NCBI RefSeq assembly: GCF_029867415.1
Contig: NC_081186.1
Location: 107,869,381 to 107,933,380, forward strand
Length of the DNA: 64,000 nucleotides
Origin: Vicia villosa
Taxonomy: Eukaryota; Streptophyta; Magnoliopsida; Fabales; Fabaceae
Direction: 5' to 3'
The first letter of the stretch is position 1. Each line of letters begins with the position of its first letter. The notes under the pieces are model-generated. The model was not told the DNA's origin. It did not search any database and was given only the letters and a program-made list of their open reading frames with translations. This document shows, one piece after another, positions 45,099 to 58,543 of the stretch. The translations under genes and the position numbers were made by a program.

Positions 45099-48000
45099 AT
45101 GTTGCAGTTTCATTCTCAAGGAGCTTCTAAACAGACTTGTACTGTTCTTGCTGTTACTTCTGATACACGTTCTGTTGAGCAGAAGCTTCCACTGAATCAT
45201 AGAAAGTATCCTTTCCCTGAGTTGGTTTCTTCGGGGCGTCTTGAGGTATATAAATAAATTTCACATGAAGTATTGCAATGTAGGTTTAGAAGTTTCTGTT
45301 ATGTGTTACTAATTCTGTTTGAATTTAATTATGATGTGATTTTTTTTTTACTATTTTTGTTTTTTTTAATGAAGGTGCAAACTCTATGCAATCCGGAAAA
45401 GGAACAATTTCGTAAAGTTCTTGAATCGTGTCAGCCGAGTTTTGTTTACTTACAAGGAGAGAAGTTAGTGAACGAGGAAGTTGGTCTATTGGTTTGGCAA
45501 GGTGTGGAATTATCCACTCCTGAAGATGTATCAGAGCTCTTTGGTACCACATTGCCGACAGTTGTATGTAACCTGAATTTTAATATGGCGCCTTTGTTTT
45601 TTATTTGTAAGATAAGGGTGCTAGGTTAGGCGTAAAGAGATTAGTGAAGAAACATATTTGAGAGTTTATAAATGTGTTACTTTTTAAGGTGTTAATTTCT
45701 GGTGGGTAGTACTTACTATTATTGATCGTGGGAGAAAGATGGTAAACTGTTAAAATTATAAATTGTGAAGAATGTTAGAGACCACGGTCTTATTATTGTG
45801 TTACTTTCTAAGTTGTTAATTTTAGGTGGGTAGTGCTTACTATTATTGATCGTGGGAGAAAGATGGTAAACTGTTAATTAAAAACTGTGAAGAATGTTAG
45901 AGACCATGGTCTATGTGAAGTCAGATCACTTGTGTTTCATATAATTTTGTAGTCATGTCAATATTAAATATTGAACTAATCAATAGATTCAATACTATTC
46001 ACGCCCAAATGGCAAAAGTGTTGCTGGGCTAATGATTATGAGACGATAAATTTAGAAATAATAGAACATGCATAGATTTTGTGACATATCACCCATTGCT
46101 CAATTTTTTTACTTATAATATAAGGCTTTCCTAATCTCTGCATTTTTATGTTTGTATGATCTCTTTTGATGTTAAATTAAGTAATTAAACTTAACCAATT
46201 AAGAATTTTCCCTGCCTCAGTTCATATTGTGGGTTTGGTATTTTATTTGATGTAATTTGCAAAATCTCTTCAGGTTTATTTAGAAATCCCCAATGGAGAA
46301 AGTTTTGCAGAGGCCCTTCATCTTAAGGTACATTTGTCTAAGCTGAGAAAACTTAGATATCAAATATAGACAGACTATCATTATTGATACTTGGTTGTGA
46401 TTGATGATAAAGCGAAGTATTACGCTCACAAGAATACCGTGAATTCTGGTAATGCTATAGGGAATATTGGCTGATTCAGGTTGTTTGACTATACAGGGAA
46501 TCCCATATGTTGTATTTTGGAAGAATGCTTTTTCTCGATATGCTGCCTGCCATTTTCGTCAAGCATTTTTTTCAGTGGTGCAGAGGTATGACATCATTTA
46601 TTGGATTGATTGCAACTTGCATGAACATGATGCTTTGACTATATACAATGGCTTTTTATGTCCTAAATTTAACACTGTTGTACGGATACAACTTACTAGT
46701 CATTTTTTATGTGTGATTTATGGTTACATATACTTGATGATACATCCATGGGTCCTTACGAGAGGAATAATTTCTTGCAAAATTTGTGTATCTGTATAGT
46801 TTACATGTCATGGTAGTCAATCTATGATTATTTAACTCATTTTTGTTTTGAATCATGAATGGCCAGAACTTCCAAGTTCAGTATAACTTTTTCTTTTTGC
46901 TTTGTAGGAAAAACTGAAGAAATCAAAGTAGTTCGATTTCTTAAGGATTTTGAAATATTACTTAATATTTAATGCTGTTTTCAAATTTATTGCAGTTCAT
47001 GTACACATACATGGGATGCTTTCCACCTTGCACATGCTTCTTTCAAACTTTACTGTGTTCAAAATAACCAAGTACTTCCTACTGATAGCGATGATGCTGA
47101 TAGTGATATGGGGCCACACCTTCTTGGTGACTGTCTCAAAATCAATGTTGACCCTCCAGAGATGGGTGAAGAAGAAGAAGAAGACGATGACGATGATGAA
47201 GAAAGTTCCTCCGGCAGTCTTCCTTCTATACAGATTCATGATGATGAAATGAACTTGAGATTTCTTATCTGTGGTGCACCTTCCACTGTTGTAAGCTTCT
47301 TTGGAATTCTACTTCCTTTTTTTGGTGCTAAAATCACACTTATGCATGCTTAATGGTTTGCATAAAGTAATATCCATAGAACTGTCACACATCGACACAT
47401 CCACAAATGCATGTTGAAAATATATTTTTCTCAATGTTTTCCAATTATAAATATGTTCGTTTCTTTTCAGGATGAGTCATTGCTGAGATGTTTGGAGGAT
47501 GGACTAAGAACTCTTTTAACTATTGAAGTATGTTGAGTGTATCATTTGATCAAATTTACCTTATTACGATAAAATTTCATTTTCCCTAAAATGTTTACTA
47601 TGAACATATGCCGGGATTTCCATGAAAGCAATACACATAAACTGATAAAAGACCACTTGTTGTTGAGTGGCTTTTTACCACTTTCCTGTCTGAGAGCTTT
47701 TTGTAGTAATTTTTCATTCCTTCAAAATGATATTTCATGTGGTTTTCGCAATTTTCTTATCTTTTCAGATACGCGGTTGCAAGCTCCATGGCAAGTATAG
47801 GTATGTTGATAAGACTTTCATATGACTAGTAGTCTAGTACTTATACATTTGACAACTCACCTCACACTTCTCTTCAAATTATTGTGTTCATTTACTTTTC
47901 ATTAAGACTTCATTAGAAATATGAATATGGATTGCAACATTGTAATATATGCCTTTATGGTGTTGTATAGCGCCCCTCCACCGCCTCTTCAGGCAGCTTC

Positions 48001-51000
48001 TTTTTCACGTGGAGTTGTGACCATGCGATGTGATATATCAACCTGCAGTTCTGCACATATCTCACTTCTAGTATCTGGCAGTGCACAAGCCTGTTTTAAT
48101 GATCAGGTACCCTCCAAGTGTCTGCACTATGTTTTTATTGCTGAAATAGTAACTGCAAATAAAAAGTAATTGCCTGACAGAATGAACATACACATTCAGT
48201 TTTGGTTTCTAGTTTTTGGTTTGAATGACAAATTGTTAATAGTTAATTGTTAGTATATATTTTACACCCTTGCTAGGTCTAAAAATTGCCTCCCAAATGT
48301 GTTGTGACATTAACCCATACTAGCGTTCTCACGAGCATGATTGTCCTCTTTTTTAGTACGCATGCACTCACGTGAAAATATAAATGGTATTTTTTATTTA
48401 ATTTCAATTCTAATTTAAATTATTTCTGTGATGAAACATCATTCTAATTTTGATTCATATATAGTAAAATTTATTTAAAATAAGTTTATTAATTGTGGTA
48501 CAAAATTAATATAGTCATATCATCATATGTAATAGATATCTATAACAATAATAAAGTTCAAGCTCTACAAAAATACATAATTTAAAATATGCAATGTCTG
48601 AAAATAAACATAAGGGAAATGCTTAGGGCACATGTTAAAAAACTCATAAATGGAAATTGTGCATTGATTTTATTAAAAAAGTATAGTCAAATTTATTTTT
48701 ATTTAGTTTTTCAAAGACATTTTCCATTTATGACATTTTTAACACGTGCCCATAAATGGAAAATTTGTCTTGAAAATAACAATTAAAATAAAATTAACTA
48801 TAATTTTTTAATAAAATCAATGCACAATTTCTAAAATAAAGTTTCTACATATATAAAATTTCCATTTATGGATTTCTTTACATGTGCCCTTAGAACACAA
48901 ATTAGCATAAAATAAATATGTTGTGTTTAAAGTTGTCATTAAAAATACATTGTTCAACCTTCACATTTTTAAGCAATGTGAGACTTCTAATTAAGGGTGT
49001 GATAATCAATTTATGATTATCAAAAGAGAGTATATTCTCTTAAGTATCAATAAACGGTTGATGCACAAAAAATTCTGAATAAAACAATGAAACATTATGT
49101 ATTATAATTGCAATGTTACATTATATCCATTTTCTTATTTTAAACTGTGCGTGTAGAGTTCGAACTAAGATTATTTTATAGATGATTATTCCTTAACAAT
49201 ATATAAATAAAATTGTGAATAAAACAATGAAACATCATGTGTCCAAAGTAGCATAGTCTCTTTTTATTTTTTCCTCTCTCAGATTTCTCTTATAGAATCT
49301 ATGTCACACACACACACACACACACCCTCCTGTTTATGAAGTGGTCTCCATTACATGCCAATATGAGATGCAAAATCAATATGTCAGATTACATACGGAT
49401 ACATATCACAAATTTTATTTAACAAATAATTTAAATTAAAAATAGAATTAAGCAAGAATTTTTATAATTTCATGCGTGTGCGCGGTAAAAAATGGACAGA
49501 CCTGTCTAATAGAAAAAAAGAAATGATTTAGAAATATTTCCATAAAAATTAGTAAAGGTAGTTAGTTCTTTGAACCGTCTTTGCATTGTTAATAACAAGT
49601 GTTTTAATTAATAAACAACAACAAAAAACTTAGAATTATAAAATATGAGAATGTCTTGCAATCCTTTGTTTACCCAACATAATTAACCTTTATTGAGGCA
49701 CATATTACTTTGAACTAAAGAATACAACTAACAACGGAAAGGAGAAAAACCCCTAATTTTGATTCTTCTTTGATGCTACCCATTTTCCTACAAAACAAAA
49801 ACACCCCTTACTTTTCACCCCTTTCCAAAATTCACCCAAATTAGAGGCCATACAAGAAAAGATGAAGAACCAGGGAGTTTGGATAGTCTTACAATCAAAT
49901 CCAAAACCCTAACTAACCAATGGCCCATTGAAAGTGGTGGCATTGGCGGATGTGTGATAGTGAAAACTCGATTTTGATGGTGATGATCTCCTGATAAACC
50001 CAGATTTGACAGTAAGTTTGTGTCGTCTAATGGGTTCATAAACAAGAGTGGGGCAGCACGAGTTTGTTGGTGGCGAGAAGGGAAAAACTAAAAGAGGAGT
50101 AATTAGGTTGTGTCGTGCTTGACGGTGATGAAAGGAGAACAAGAGAAGAAAGTGGGATGTATCTCAAATGGAACAAAAATATGAAGAGACATATGAGGCG
50201 GGTGATGTGCTGATTATGCAGAGAGAAGTTGGATAGGTGAAAATCAGAGAATGAAGATGAACATAATTTCTAGTGTTCTAATATTTTCAATTGTTGCTTT
50301 TTAATTGTTTTTAAACATTTAATTATTCTCTATTTATAAATTGAATATGACATTATTGCTCACTATTTGTTTTTTAAACATTTTAATATATAAATTATAT
50401 TATTAATTTTAACAATAATAACTTTGAAAACATTTTTTTCCAAGTCGTTAATACTAGCTAGGCCCCACATCATAAAAAATGGAGGGGATAAAAGAATCTC
50501 AAATTGCTTAATATGGGAACAAAAGACTGATTTTAAAAATAGGGGACTTAAAGTTCATTATTTTGCCAAAACAGGGGGCCAATCTATAAGCCTATAGATT
50601 ATAAATCTAAGCATTGAATTATTATTATTTTTTTCTTGAAATATGTTTTATAACAATTTTGTCTTCAGAATTTAAGCTAAAATTTTGTGTGGAAAGAAAC
50701 AGTCCTTTGACCAATTTTCCATTAAGTTAAATATTAAATCAATTGTGTAATATACGCACTGTGCAAGAAAATATTGTTGAAAATTTTGGATTCTTATTCT
50801 TTGTCCAATTGTTTTTACTTTTGTCTTTGTAGCTCTTGGAGAATCATATAAAAAATGAGATAATTGAGAAGAGTCAAATAGTTCACGCACAACTCAACAA
50901 CGAAGTAAACAAACATATTATCTCCGAACCTCGCAGATCTGCTTCAATAGCTTGTGGAGCAACTATATTTGAAATTACCATGAGGCTTCCTCAATGGGCT

Positions 51001-54000
51001 TTGCAGGTTTTAAGAATTCTCAGTCTTATTGACATTCTTTATTGCATTATTATCTGTATTAATTGTAACACACAAAAAAAGAGTATTATCTGTATTTATG
51101 TTGTTTAATAAAATAAAATTGTGAGTTCTGAATGTGTCATCCCTTCTTGCTAGTTTCTTATTGGGAGATTCATCAATATTCGAGTCATATATGCTTTACC
51201 TGATTTATTTATTTTGAATTTTTCCAAATAGTTTTATTATAAAAATTAAAAACAGAATTCATGTAGTTGTGTTTGTGATAGGACACCATGGCCCAATGGA
51301 TTTGATGGCTTAATCATTGGGGCCAAGTCACCCACCTCATGCTCACACACTTAAAGCTTCTAGAACACTTGCAGCTTTTAAAAGTTGAATTTTCATCGAA
51401 GACACCTCCATTTCTCTTTTTCTAAAAATATTTTAGCAAAGTTTATCAGGACAATTAGTGCTGATAAATGATAAGGATTTAAAATGTTGAGGCAAGGATT
51501 TCTTGGATTGAGATAACGGAAAGAGAGTTTCATAATCTAAGAGGTAGTCTCTAGTGTTGGGTGGGTTACTCGAGGTTAGATATATCCTTTCATCCAACTT
51601 GGCTGCTCATAATGCTTTGACTTCAAAGTATGCAACAGGACTGATTAGATTGTCGTTTTAAATGAAACTACTAGTTACTCATTAGGAAAGGTTGAGGTAG
51701 TAAACCAGTAGCTCTATTCCCCTATTTCCTACAGGGAACATGGGTCTGCTTTCAGTAGTAGAGCAGTGAAAGTGCTCGATCTGTTTTCAAATTAGATGAT
51801 CTACATTCCTACGGCAGATAATGAAGTGGAAACAGGATGTTGCAAAGGTTTTCTTGCCTATAAATACCTGTGTGTGGAGTATAGCATCTAAAGTGTTGTA
51901 TCTTATAAGAATAAGAATTGGAATTCTATGTCTAAACATATTTACTTGTGATTCGAATTCTTAATTAAACATCTTGTTACTCTCTTCAGATTTTGCGACA
52001 GCTAGCACCTGATGTTTCTTATCGAAGTTTAGTTGCACTTGGCATTGCTAGTATTCAAGGGTTGCCTGTTGCTTCTTTTGAGAAAGATGATGCGGAGCGC
52101 TTACTTTTCTTCTATCAAAGCTCTGAGAAAGATGAATGTGCAAATGGAAATATAGTTTTCAGCAGCCCCCCCATTTGGTTGAAACCTCCCCTTCCTACAA
52201 GAAAGAGATGCGAATTAAGCCAAGGGGCTAGCCATGACATACACGATGGGGTCTTTGCAGGGCAGGGTGCTGTTAATAAAGTAGATGGAGAGGAAAAGGA
52301 TAGAAAAATGGTGAATGGGATTAGTACACCATTAACTCCAGCTAGGCAGAGATTAAAAGTATCTGCTATGAGGCCAATTCCTCATGTTCGTCGCCATAGA
52401 ATGACACCTTTTTGTGGACCTTCTGAGATAGATAGTTTCGGTGGTGCCCATGTTGAAGCTAATGTGCCACTTATTCCTATGAAGCGCAGTAGTGTTGGAA
52501 CATCATCCACGGCCCATAGAAAATCATTTTCAAGCTCAGCTCATTCTAAGCAGGTTATTTCATTGAATCCATTACCATTGAAGAAACACGGTTGTAGCAG
52601 AGGCCCAGTACAGACTTGCTCTGAGGTGAGTTTACCTTTGTCAGTTGTTTGTAATATCACTTTCGGTATGCCTAGTATGATACTGTAACCTCCAAAGTTT
52701 AAATTGTGCTGAAACTTTGATGCAGTACATCCAACAAGAATATACTCTTAAACTTTAAAAAGTTGAACATTTTATGTAGGATGAATTTATTAAAGATGTC
52801 ATGGAGTTTCTGATTCTCCGAGGGCATAGCCGACTGATTCCACAAGGAGGGCTTTCCGAGTTCCCTGACGCCATTCTGAATGGAAAGCGCCTTGATCTCT
52901 ACAACCTATATAAAGAGGTGAGTTAGTGAAACTGTATTCTTTAAGAATTATTATGGATGAGTTTTTATGTAGATTTTATTTCTAAATTTGTTGGTTTTCT
53001 TAGGTGGTCACAAGGGGAGGATTTCATGTTGGCAATGGCATCAACTGGAAGGGGCAAATATTTTCAAAGATGGGAAATTACACATCAACCAATAGAATGA
53101 CGGTACGTTTTACTTTTATGATTTTGTTATTTTGACTTTGGAATTTCACTTTGAAACTTTTACATTGATAAGATACAGGCTTTCCGAAGTCTTTAACAAT
53201 TCTTCAAACTTCCCAATAAATAAATAGTTTAAACATGATTTTCTCGGCAAAAACAATTCATACTGCTTGAATTGCTTTTGCAACCTGTGATCTGTGATGG
53301 TTTCTTTCCATAATCTGTAATGGCTTTATGTTATCTGCAATGATTTTCTCTTCTTCTGTCCAAGGGTCTGATGATTCTCGAACTTCTTCACAAATTCCAA
53401 GAACCAGATATAGTGGTTAAGTTGGTTTAGAACAGATTTATAATTGTTTCACTAAAACCGAACTGTTTAAGTACATTTGTTATAAGATACTTCAATCATA
53501 TTTATGAACTAAACCATATTGATTTAGGTTTGGTTTTTAGATTAGACCTGGCCATGCTGATCCTTAACATGAATCCTACCAACTAAGGTTTTCATAATCG
53601 AATTCAATCCAATGCCAACCGTAAACACCTAATTGAATATGGAAATAGACAAAGATATATAAATTCATTATATTTCGCAAACCCTCTCTCTTCCAAATTG
53701 CTTGCACTTATCACAACTTTCATCAGAAACTTAATTAGACAATTTTCTTGTTTTATTTATTCCCCGTGCTTTGAGCAAAAAAGTATGCAAATTGTTGGCT
53801 TTTTTGGTTTAGACATTGAGAAAAATTGGCGTTAATTACAAATAATCAAATCATGTGCTGTGTTGGCATGGGTTGCCTTCGTCACAGTCGTATATTCTTA
53901 GATACCACCATTAGGTACACAGCAGTAAAATTATTTTGATAAATATTTATAATAGTTAAAATCACAACAAAAAAAAGGTTCACAAACTAATTCAGGTTTT

Positions 54001-54703
54001 ATGTAATAACTTGATGTTTGTTTATCATGTCAAATTAACTAGCTGCTAAGCTTTTTTTCCATGTTGTCCTGTGCAGGGAGTTGGAAATACACTCAAAAGA
54101 CATTATGAAACCTACCTTTTAGAATATGAATTAGCACACGATGATGTGGATGGAGAATGCTGCTTGTTGTGTCACAGGTTTGTACTAATTTATAAGTCAA
54201 TGAAGCTATGCAATTGGTTTAAGCATAATTTTAAAACTGTTGAGAAGTTGTAATTTATCATTCAATTCATGATATGATTAGCAACCAATAGAGGCATGGT
54301 ATTAATGTATGTTCAAGTAGCAGCAGCTAATCTAATTTTTTGTAAATGTTTTCCTTACAATCTTTACTGTTCAACAGTAGTGCTGCTGGGGATTGGGTGA
54401 ATTGTGGCATATGTGGTGAGTGGGCTCATTTCGGCTGTGACAGAAGGCAGGGTCTTGGCGCATTTAAGGTATTGCATTTGCATCATTACTTACAATTATA
54501 CAAGAGTATTGGTTTTATCCAATGCAAAACACTTCAATGTATCAAGTTTTCATTTTTTTGTTCTTTCACAACTTCTGTAGGATTATGCAAAAACAGATGG
54601 GTTGGAATATATATGTCCTCATTGTAGTATTACAAATTTCAAGAAGAAACAACATGTTGCTAATGGATATTCGCAAGGGTCAATGTCATCAAGACCCCTT
54701 TGA
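45099..54703 (+). CDS. ARID4: ARID-PHD chromatin protein (ARID4 type), 15 coding exons
   Basis: Exons: 45099-45245, 45375-45563, 46274-46327, 46497-46585, 46996-47290, 47471-47527, 47769-47800, 47971-48106, 50833-51006, 51990-52625, 52780-52917, 53004-53102, 54077-54177, 54378-54468, 54581-54703. All introns are GT-AG and the frame is continuous, giving 786 residues. It has an acidic run near 216-230 (E/D-rich) and a basic, Ser-rich linker (about 450-600). An ARID DNA-binding domain lies at about 604-702 (DEFIKDVMEFLILRGH, LDLYNLYKEVVTRGGF, LKRHYETYLLEYE), and a C-terminal PHD-like zinc finger at about 710-761 (CCLLC, CGICGEWAHFGC, YICPHC). This is the architecture of Arabidopsis ARID4-type proteins. 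It probably acts in the nucleus, binding AT-rich DNA and chromatin; its partners are not evident. Introns 8 (2.7 kb) and 9-12 carry inserted DNA. Confidence 0.92.
45674..45912. repeat. 124-bp tandem duplication in ARID4 intron 2
   Basis: Two adjacent copies start GTGTTACTTT (45674 and 45798) and share TATTATTGATCGTGGGAGAA and GAATGTTAGAGACCA(C/T)GGTCT; a few differences show it is not brand new. Confidence 0.85.
48624..48892. mobile_element. MITE in ARID4 intron 8
   Basis: The arms TTAGGGCACATG and CATGTGCCCTTA are inverted and continue as CATAAATGGAAATTGTGCATTGATTTTATT on the left, mirrored on the right with a short insertion. A further internal ACACGTGCCCATAAATGG copy lies near 48742. No clear target duplication, so the class is not assigned. 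Confidence 0.7.
49303..49325. repeat. (CA)n microsatellite
   Basis: About 23 bases of alternating CA within ARID4 intron 8. Confidence 0.9.
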
Positions 54704-56915
54704 TATAGTTTCCTCCACCCCTTTTGGAGTAGTGGCCAGCTAGTTTGTCCCTTTGTTGATTGATATGTATTCTCTGTTTTAGATAGATTAATTAGTGAAA
54801 TATATAGGATAAAAAAGAAGAGAGAATTAGGTTTGATTCACACGTGTCATTAGAAGTAGGCTTTTTTCTTCCCCTTCAACCTCTGTTCTTTGATTAAGGG
54901 GGACAAATATCCTAATTGAGATTATGGAACTCCTTACCAATTTGGACTATGATCAAGCTCTCCATTACCAGCAGTGAATTGAAGTTTACTTTCTTCCCAC
55001 TGTCCTACTGTATCGAAAGGTAAATGTATAGTATTAGGCACTGAGTATGTTTATATGATTTAATCTAATAGATCATTTTTAAGTCTTTCTATTTCATGCA
55101 GACATTTTTGCATACTCATTCATTGTTTAGCATAATACTGGAGAATATATAGAATAACTTAAATGGTGATCATGTTGAAATGTTTGTAGTTCAACGATAT
55201 TAACACCTAATCATATATAAAATAAATTAAAAAAATAGTTCAGAGATTTCATTATAATATTTTTTGTATTTTATATATAGGAATCAGGTGAGTGATTAAG
55301 GGGAATCTAATTATTAATTATATTAGATCCCATAAGAGGGAACTAAATTCTTGAACTAATGTAAAAGAAAGATCTAATTATAAATTATATTAGTTCAAGA
55401 ATTTAGTTAAAACCTTTAAGTTTAAGAATCTATTTAAAAATTCACAAATAAGAAATTTTTTTACATGAAAAAGAGAATTAAATATTTTTTATAGGAAAAA
55501 GAGAATTGAATATTACTACCCATGTTTCTAGTTATTTTCAATTATAATAATTACCTTTAATAATACATCTTTAATTATATTATATTTTTTCTGCAATTTC
55601 AAATAAATATTTGGATATAAAAACATAAATTAGTTCACTTTTTTGAAGTGTAAATATATAGCTTTTTTTAATTCTCCTAATATAATAGACTCCACTAACT
55701 TTTTATGGTAGTAAAATTAGAATAAAAATAAAGTGAAATTAGCATGCAGGTGTTTATAATTCTATTAAATGTTTAAAATTGTATTTTTAATTATTCAAGT
55801 AATTGAGTTTAAGTGATTAATGAATTCTACCTAAAAAAGAATCTTTTGAAAAAAAATCCAAATTTGAATCTTAGTTGGAAGAACTTTTTGTCATTCTTTA
55901 TTTTTCCTTCTCGCGGAATTTGAATTTATCATATACTTTTTCTCCAAAAATCGCATGGTTAACACAATTAATTCTAGTTTTTATAATATAGTACTTATAG
56001 ATATAAAATTAAGATTTGAAATTAAATCATTTTCTAATTAATAATAAAATTAGTGATCTTAGGGTTTTATAATATAGTTTCGCTGTCGCATGGTAATCTC
56101 GAAATTTATTTTGGCTTCTTAATTTGAAAAAAAAATATATATTGATCTTTGATTGCTAAATTCGTTGCTAATTAAAAAAAAGGATTAACATTGTATGTTT
56201 TGAAAAATTAAGAGATCGATATAAATATATTTCAAATTAAGAGACTAAAATGAACCTAAAAAACATACTATATCAGAAAGGATATTAAACTAAAAATAAA
56301 TATTAAATATATTCATGAAATTGATTAATTTTTTATTAAATTAATTAGTAGTAAAATTAATGACTAAATTTCATATTATGTTACTTCAAAAAACTAATAT
56401 TAATAAAACTACTAGTATTAATTAAATTAAAATTATAAAGGTTTTAGTCCTTTTATTTATTTATTTATTTATTTATTATGAAGTTTTATTTATTTACTTA
56501 TTCTAACATATAGAATTTGTGCTTTTCCCTTACTGTTTTCGGATATGATTCAAGTCTGATTTAATAATGAATACCTAAAAGTTTGGTATTCTTGATAACT
56601 TTCCTTACAAGGAATTGTTGTGGTGATAACTACAAATTAGAATCAGTATCTATATGGCTTTATAATGCTTGTAATCCATTCAAGTTGGCTTAGAATCTCT
56701 CATCTCATCTCCTAACTCTACAAGATATCTAAAATATTTTATTAATATTTCCAAATATATTGATATGAAGTATTTTTATGTATTTAAATGAAGTATCTCA
56801 TTCCCCTAAAAAGAATCCTCACATAAAAAATCTTAAGATCATGGACAAAATTAAATGCCATAATCTGAATGTGACATGTCTTATCTTTTTCATAGATTTT
56901 CATTCACAAAATGTT
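54704..56915. other. ARID4 3' UTR and spacer
   Basis: The first 250 bases are likely the ARID4 3' UTR. The rest is AT-rich with a (TTTA)n tract at about 56454-56478. No gene was seen. Confidence 0.5.
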
Positions 56916-56923
56916 TATATAAA
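56916..56923 (+). promoter_or_regulatory. TATA box of the LEA_3 gene
   Basis: TATATAAA lies 79 bases before the LEA_3 ATG, in a context (ATGTTTATATAAACCC) typical of strongly induced plant genes. Confidence 0.55.
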
Positions 56924-56994
56924 CCCATTCTTACAAACTCTTGTCCATAACAACTCACTCTTTGTTTTTTCCTTTTAACATTTGTTTCTTCATA

Positions 56995-57369
56995 ATGTCT
57001 AATATTGCTGCCAATCATTTTCTCTATCTCAGGTTAGAAACAAATATTCTTCCTTAGTTCTTATTTTGTTTTGCATGCTTCATGTGATTATTTTCTTTCA
57101 ATTTATTTTCTCTTTAATAACAATGGTGCAGAAAGCAATCCTATGCAGTTGTAGCAAAAAGTGTAAGGATTCAAGTGGCAAAGAGTAATGTGGAGGTGGT
57201 TAAAGCAAATGTGGGGAGTGAGTCAACTTCAGTGGGAAATAGAGATGGAAAAATCTTTTGGATGAAAGATCCTAAGACTGGAAACTGGATTCCAGAGAAT
57301 CACTTTGGGGAGGTTGATGCTGCAGACCTCAGAAATAAGTTTCTTCCCAAAAGATCACAAAACCAGTGA
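56995..57369 (+). CDS. LEA_3 family stress protein (SAG21/LEA5 type), two exons
   Basis: Exon 1 is 56995-57032 (ATG at 56995) and exon 2 is 57132-57369 (TGA). The 99-nt intron is GT-AG and splits the Arg codon, giving 91 residues. The C-terminus carries the LEA_3 signature FWMKDPKTGNWIPENHFGEVD followed by a DLRNKFLPK-like end. The N-terminus is short, has basic and hydrophobic residues without acidic ones (LYLRKQSYAVVAKSVRIQ), and looks like a mitochondrial presequence, as in SAG21. These small disordered proteins accumulate in senescence, drought and oxidative stress. The early intron near the presequence is conserved in the family. Confidence 0.88.
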
Positions 57370-57849
57370 GACAATTTACTTGTATGCTGTATAAGTTAAA
57401 TAAATTTGACCAAAAAAGTGTTTTATATGTAACACGTTGCTCTTTAGTTTACTTATTATGATGCAAATAGATTATGGTTTTTCAAGAACTAATTCTCACC
57501 ACCTACAAAAAAATTCAAAGTTTAAATTTGTTTCAGCCTTATCTTTAAATATGAATTCGACCTTTTCAAATGTTTATTTAACTTATTATCTTATTTAAAA
57601 GTCTATTTGTTTTAACAAATATAAATAAATTATTTTACTAATGTTTAAATAAATTAAAAAAATCAATGAGATTAAACATTTATTCGCAATGATTTATCTA
57701 ATACTATCTAATAGTATAAGTTTCATAAGATAATTTGTTTAGAAGAACTTATCAAAAGATTATATAACGTTGATAATTTTTTTCCAGATTATTTTCATAA
57801 GTTTCTTCAAGATACATTAATAACTTCTTAAAGATACCAAAATTTTATT
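57370..57849. other. LEA_3 3' UTR and spacer
   Basis: AT-rich; no gene or repeat border was recognised. Confidence 0.5.
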
Positions 57850-57858
57850 TTTATATTT

Positions 57859-58132
57859 GGGTTAATAGTCATTTATCTATGAAATATAGACAAATTTTGA
57901 TTTACTTCCTTTTAAAAATAAATTAAATTACTCTATGTAATTTTGGGTATCTCTTAAACGTGTGAAAACCAGGAAAATAAATAAATAAAATAAAAATTTA
58001 CAAGGATAATTTTTCCACTTGAGAGACAAAAGATTTAAAATTTTAACATTTCAAGAGAGGGATCAAACTATTATTTTAAGGAGGTAAATCAAAACTCGTC
58101 TATATTGCAGGAGGTAAATGACTATTTAACCC
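57859..58132. mobile_element. Mutator-like MITE, same type as at 28356
   Basis: 274 bp with inverted arms GGGTTAATAGTCATTTA and TAAATGACTATTTAACCC. It is flanked by perfect 9-bp duplications TTTATATTT (57850-57858 and 58133-58141). The GGGTTAAT terminus and 9-bp duplication match the element at 28356, though the interiors differ. Confidence 0.82.
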
Positions 58133-58216
58133 TTTATATTTTAATTCAGAGTACAAAATATAATGAATAATAACAGAGTTATTTATATATTTAAATAGGT
58201 TGATTTTATAGACTTA

Positions 58217-58540
58217 CGGTGTGTTTGGATTGACGATAGATATAATTGATTCTAGCAAAATTGAGTTTGATAAATTGATTATAATAGAATTGAGTTTAAT
58301 AGAATTGGTTTAATGTTTGGTTATATTTATGTAAAAGTGAGTTTAGCAATAAATTTCAGTGCAAAAGTGATTTAGAATCAATTCTGGGGGTAGAAACTAT
58401 AAATTCAAGTTTCAAGTAAAATTAATTCTGGAGACAGAATCAATTCTACTTTTGATAAACCAAACGTCTCAATATCATTCAGAATCAATTATACACATCT
58501 AGAATTGTTTTTTGTCATTTCAAAAACTAATCCAAACATG
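58217..58540. mobile_element. hAT-like MITE
   Basis: The ends GGTGTGTTTGGATTGA and CTAATCCAAACATGC form an inverted pair, and the interior is rich in AGAATTGA/TCAATTCT motifs. This type is widespread in legume genomes. Target duplication not resolved. Confidence 0.55.
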
Positions 58541-58543
58541 CTA

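Larger units (their letters stand above)
48107..50832. other. Expanded ARID4 intron 8
   Basis: At 2.7 kb this intron is by far the longest of the gene. It holds a MITE (48624-48892), a (CA)n tract and a non-coding stretch at 49730-50280 whose CCCTAATTTT and TGGTGGCATTGG composition differs from its surroundings but shows no domain. Confidence 0.6.

Noticed and set aside
46950..47353. Separate frames around ARID4 exon 5
   Set aside because: They are the exon read together with flanking intron or in other frames; the spliced exon 46996-47290 explains them.
49815..50142. Two minus frames in ARID4 intron 8
   Set aside because: Overlapping, without domains, inside a transposon-expanded intron; a captured gene fragment is possible but not supported.
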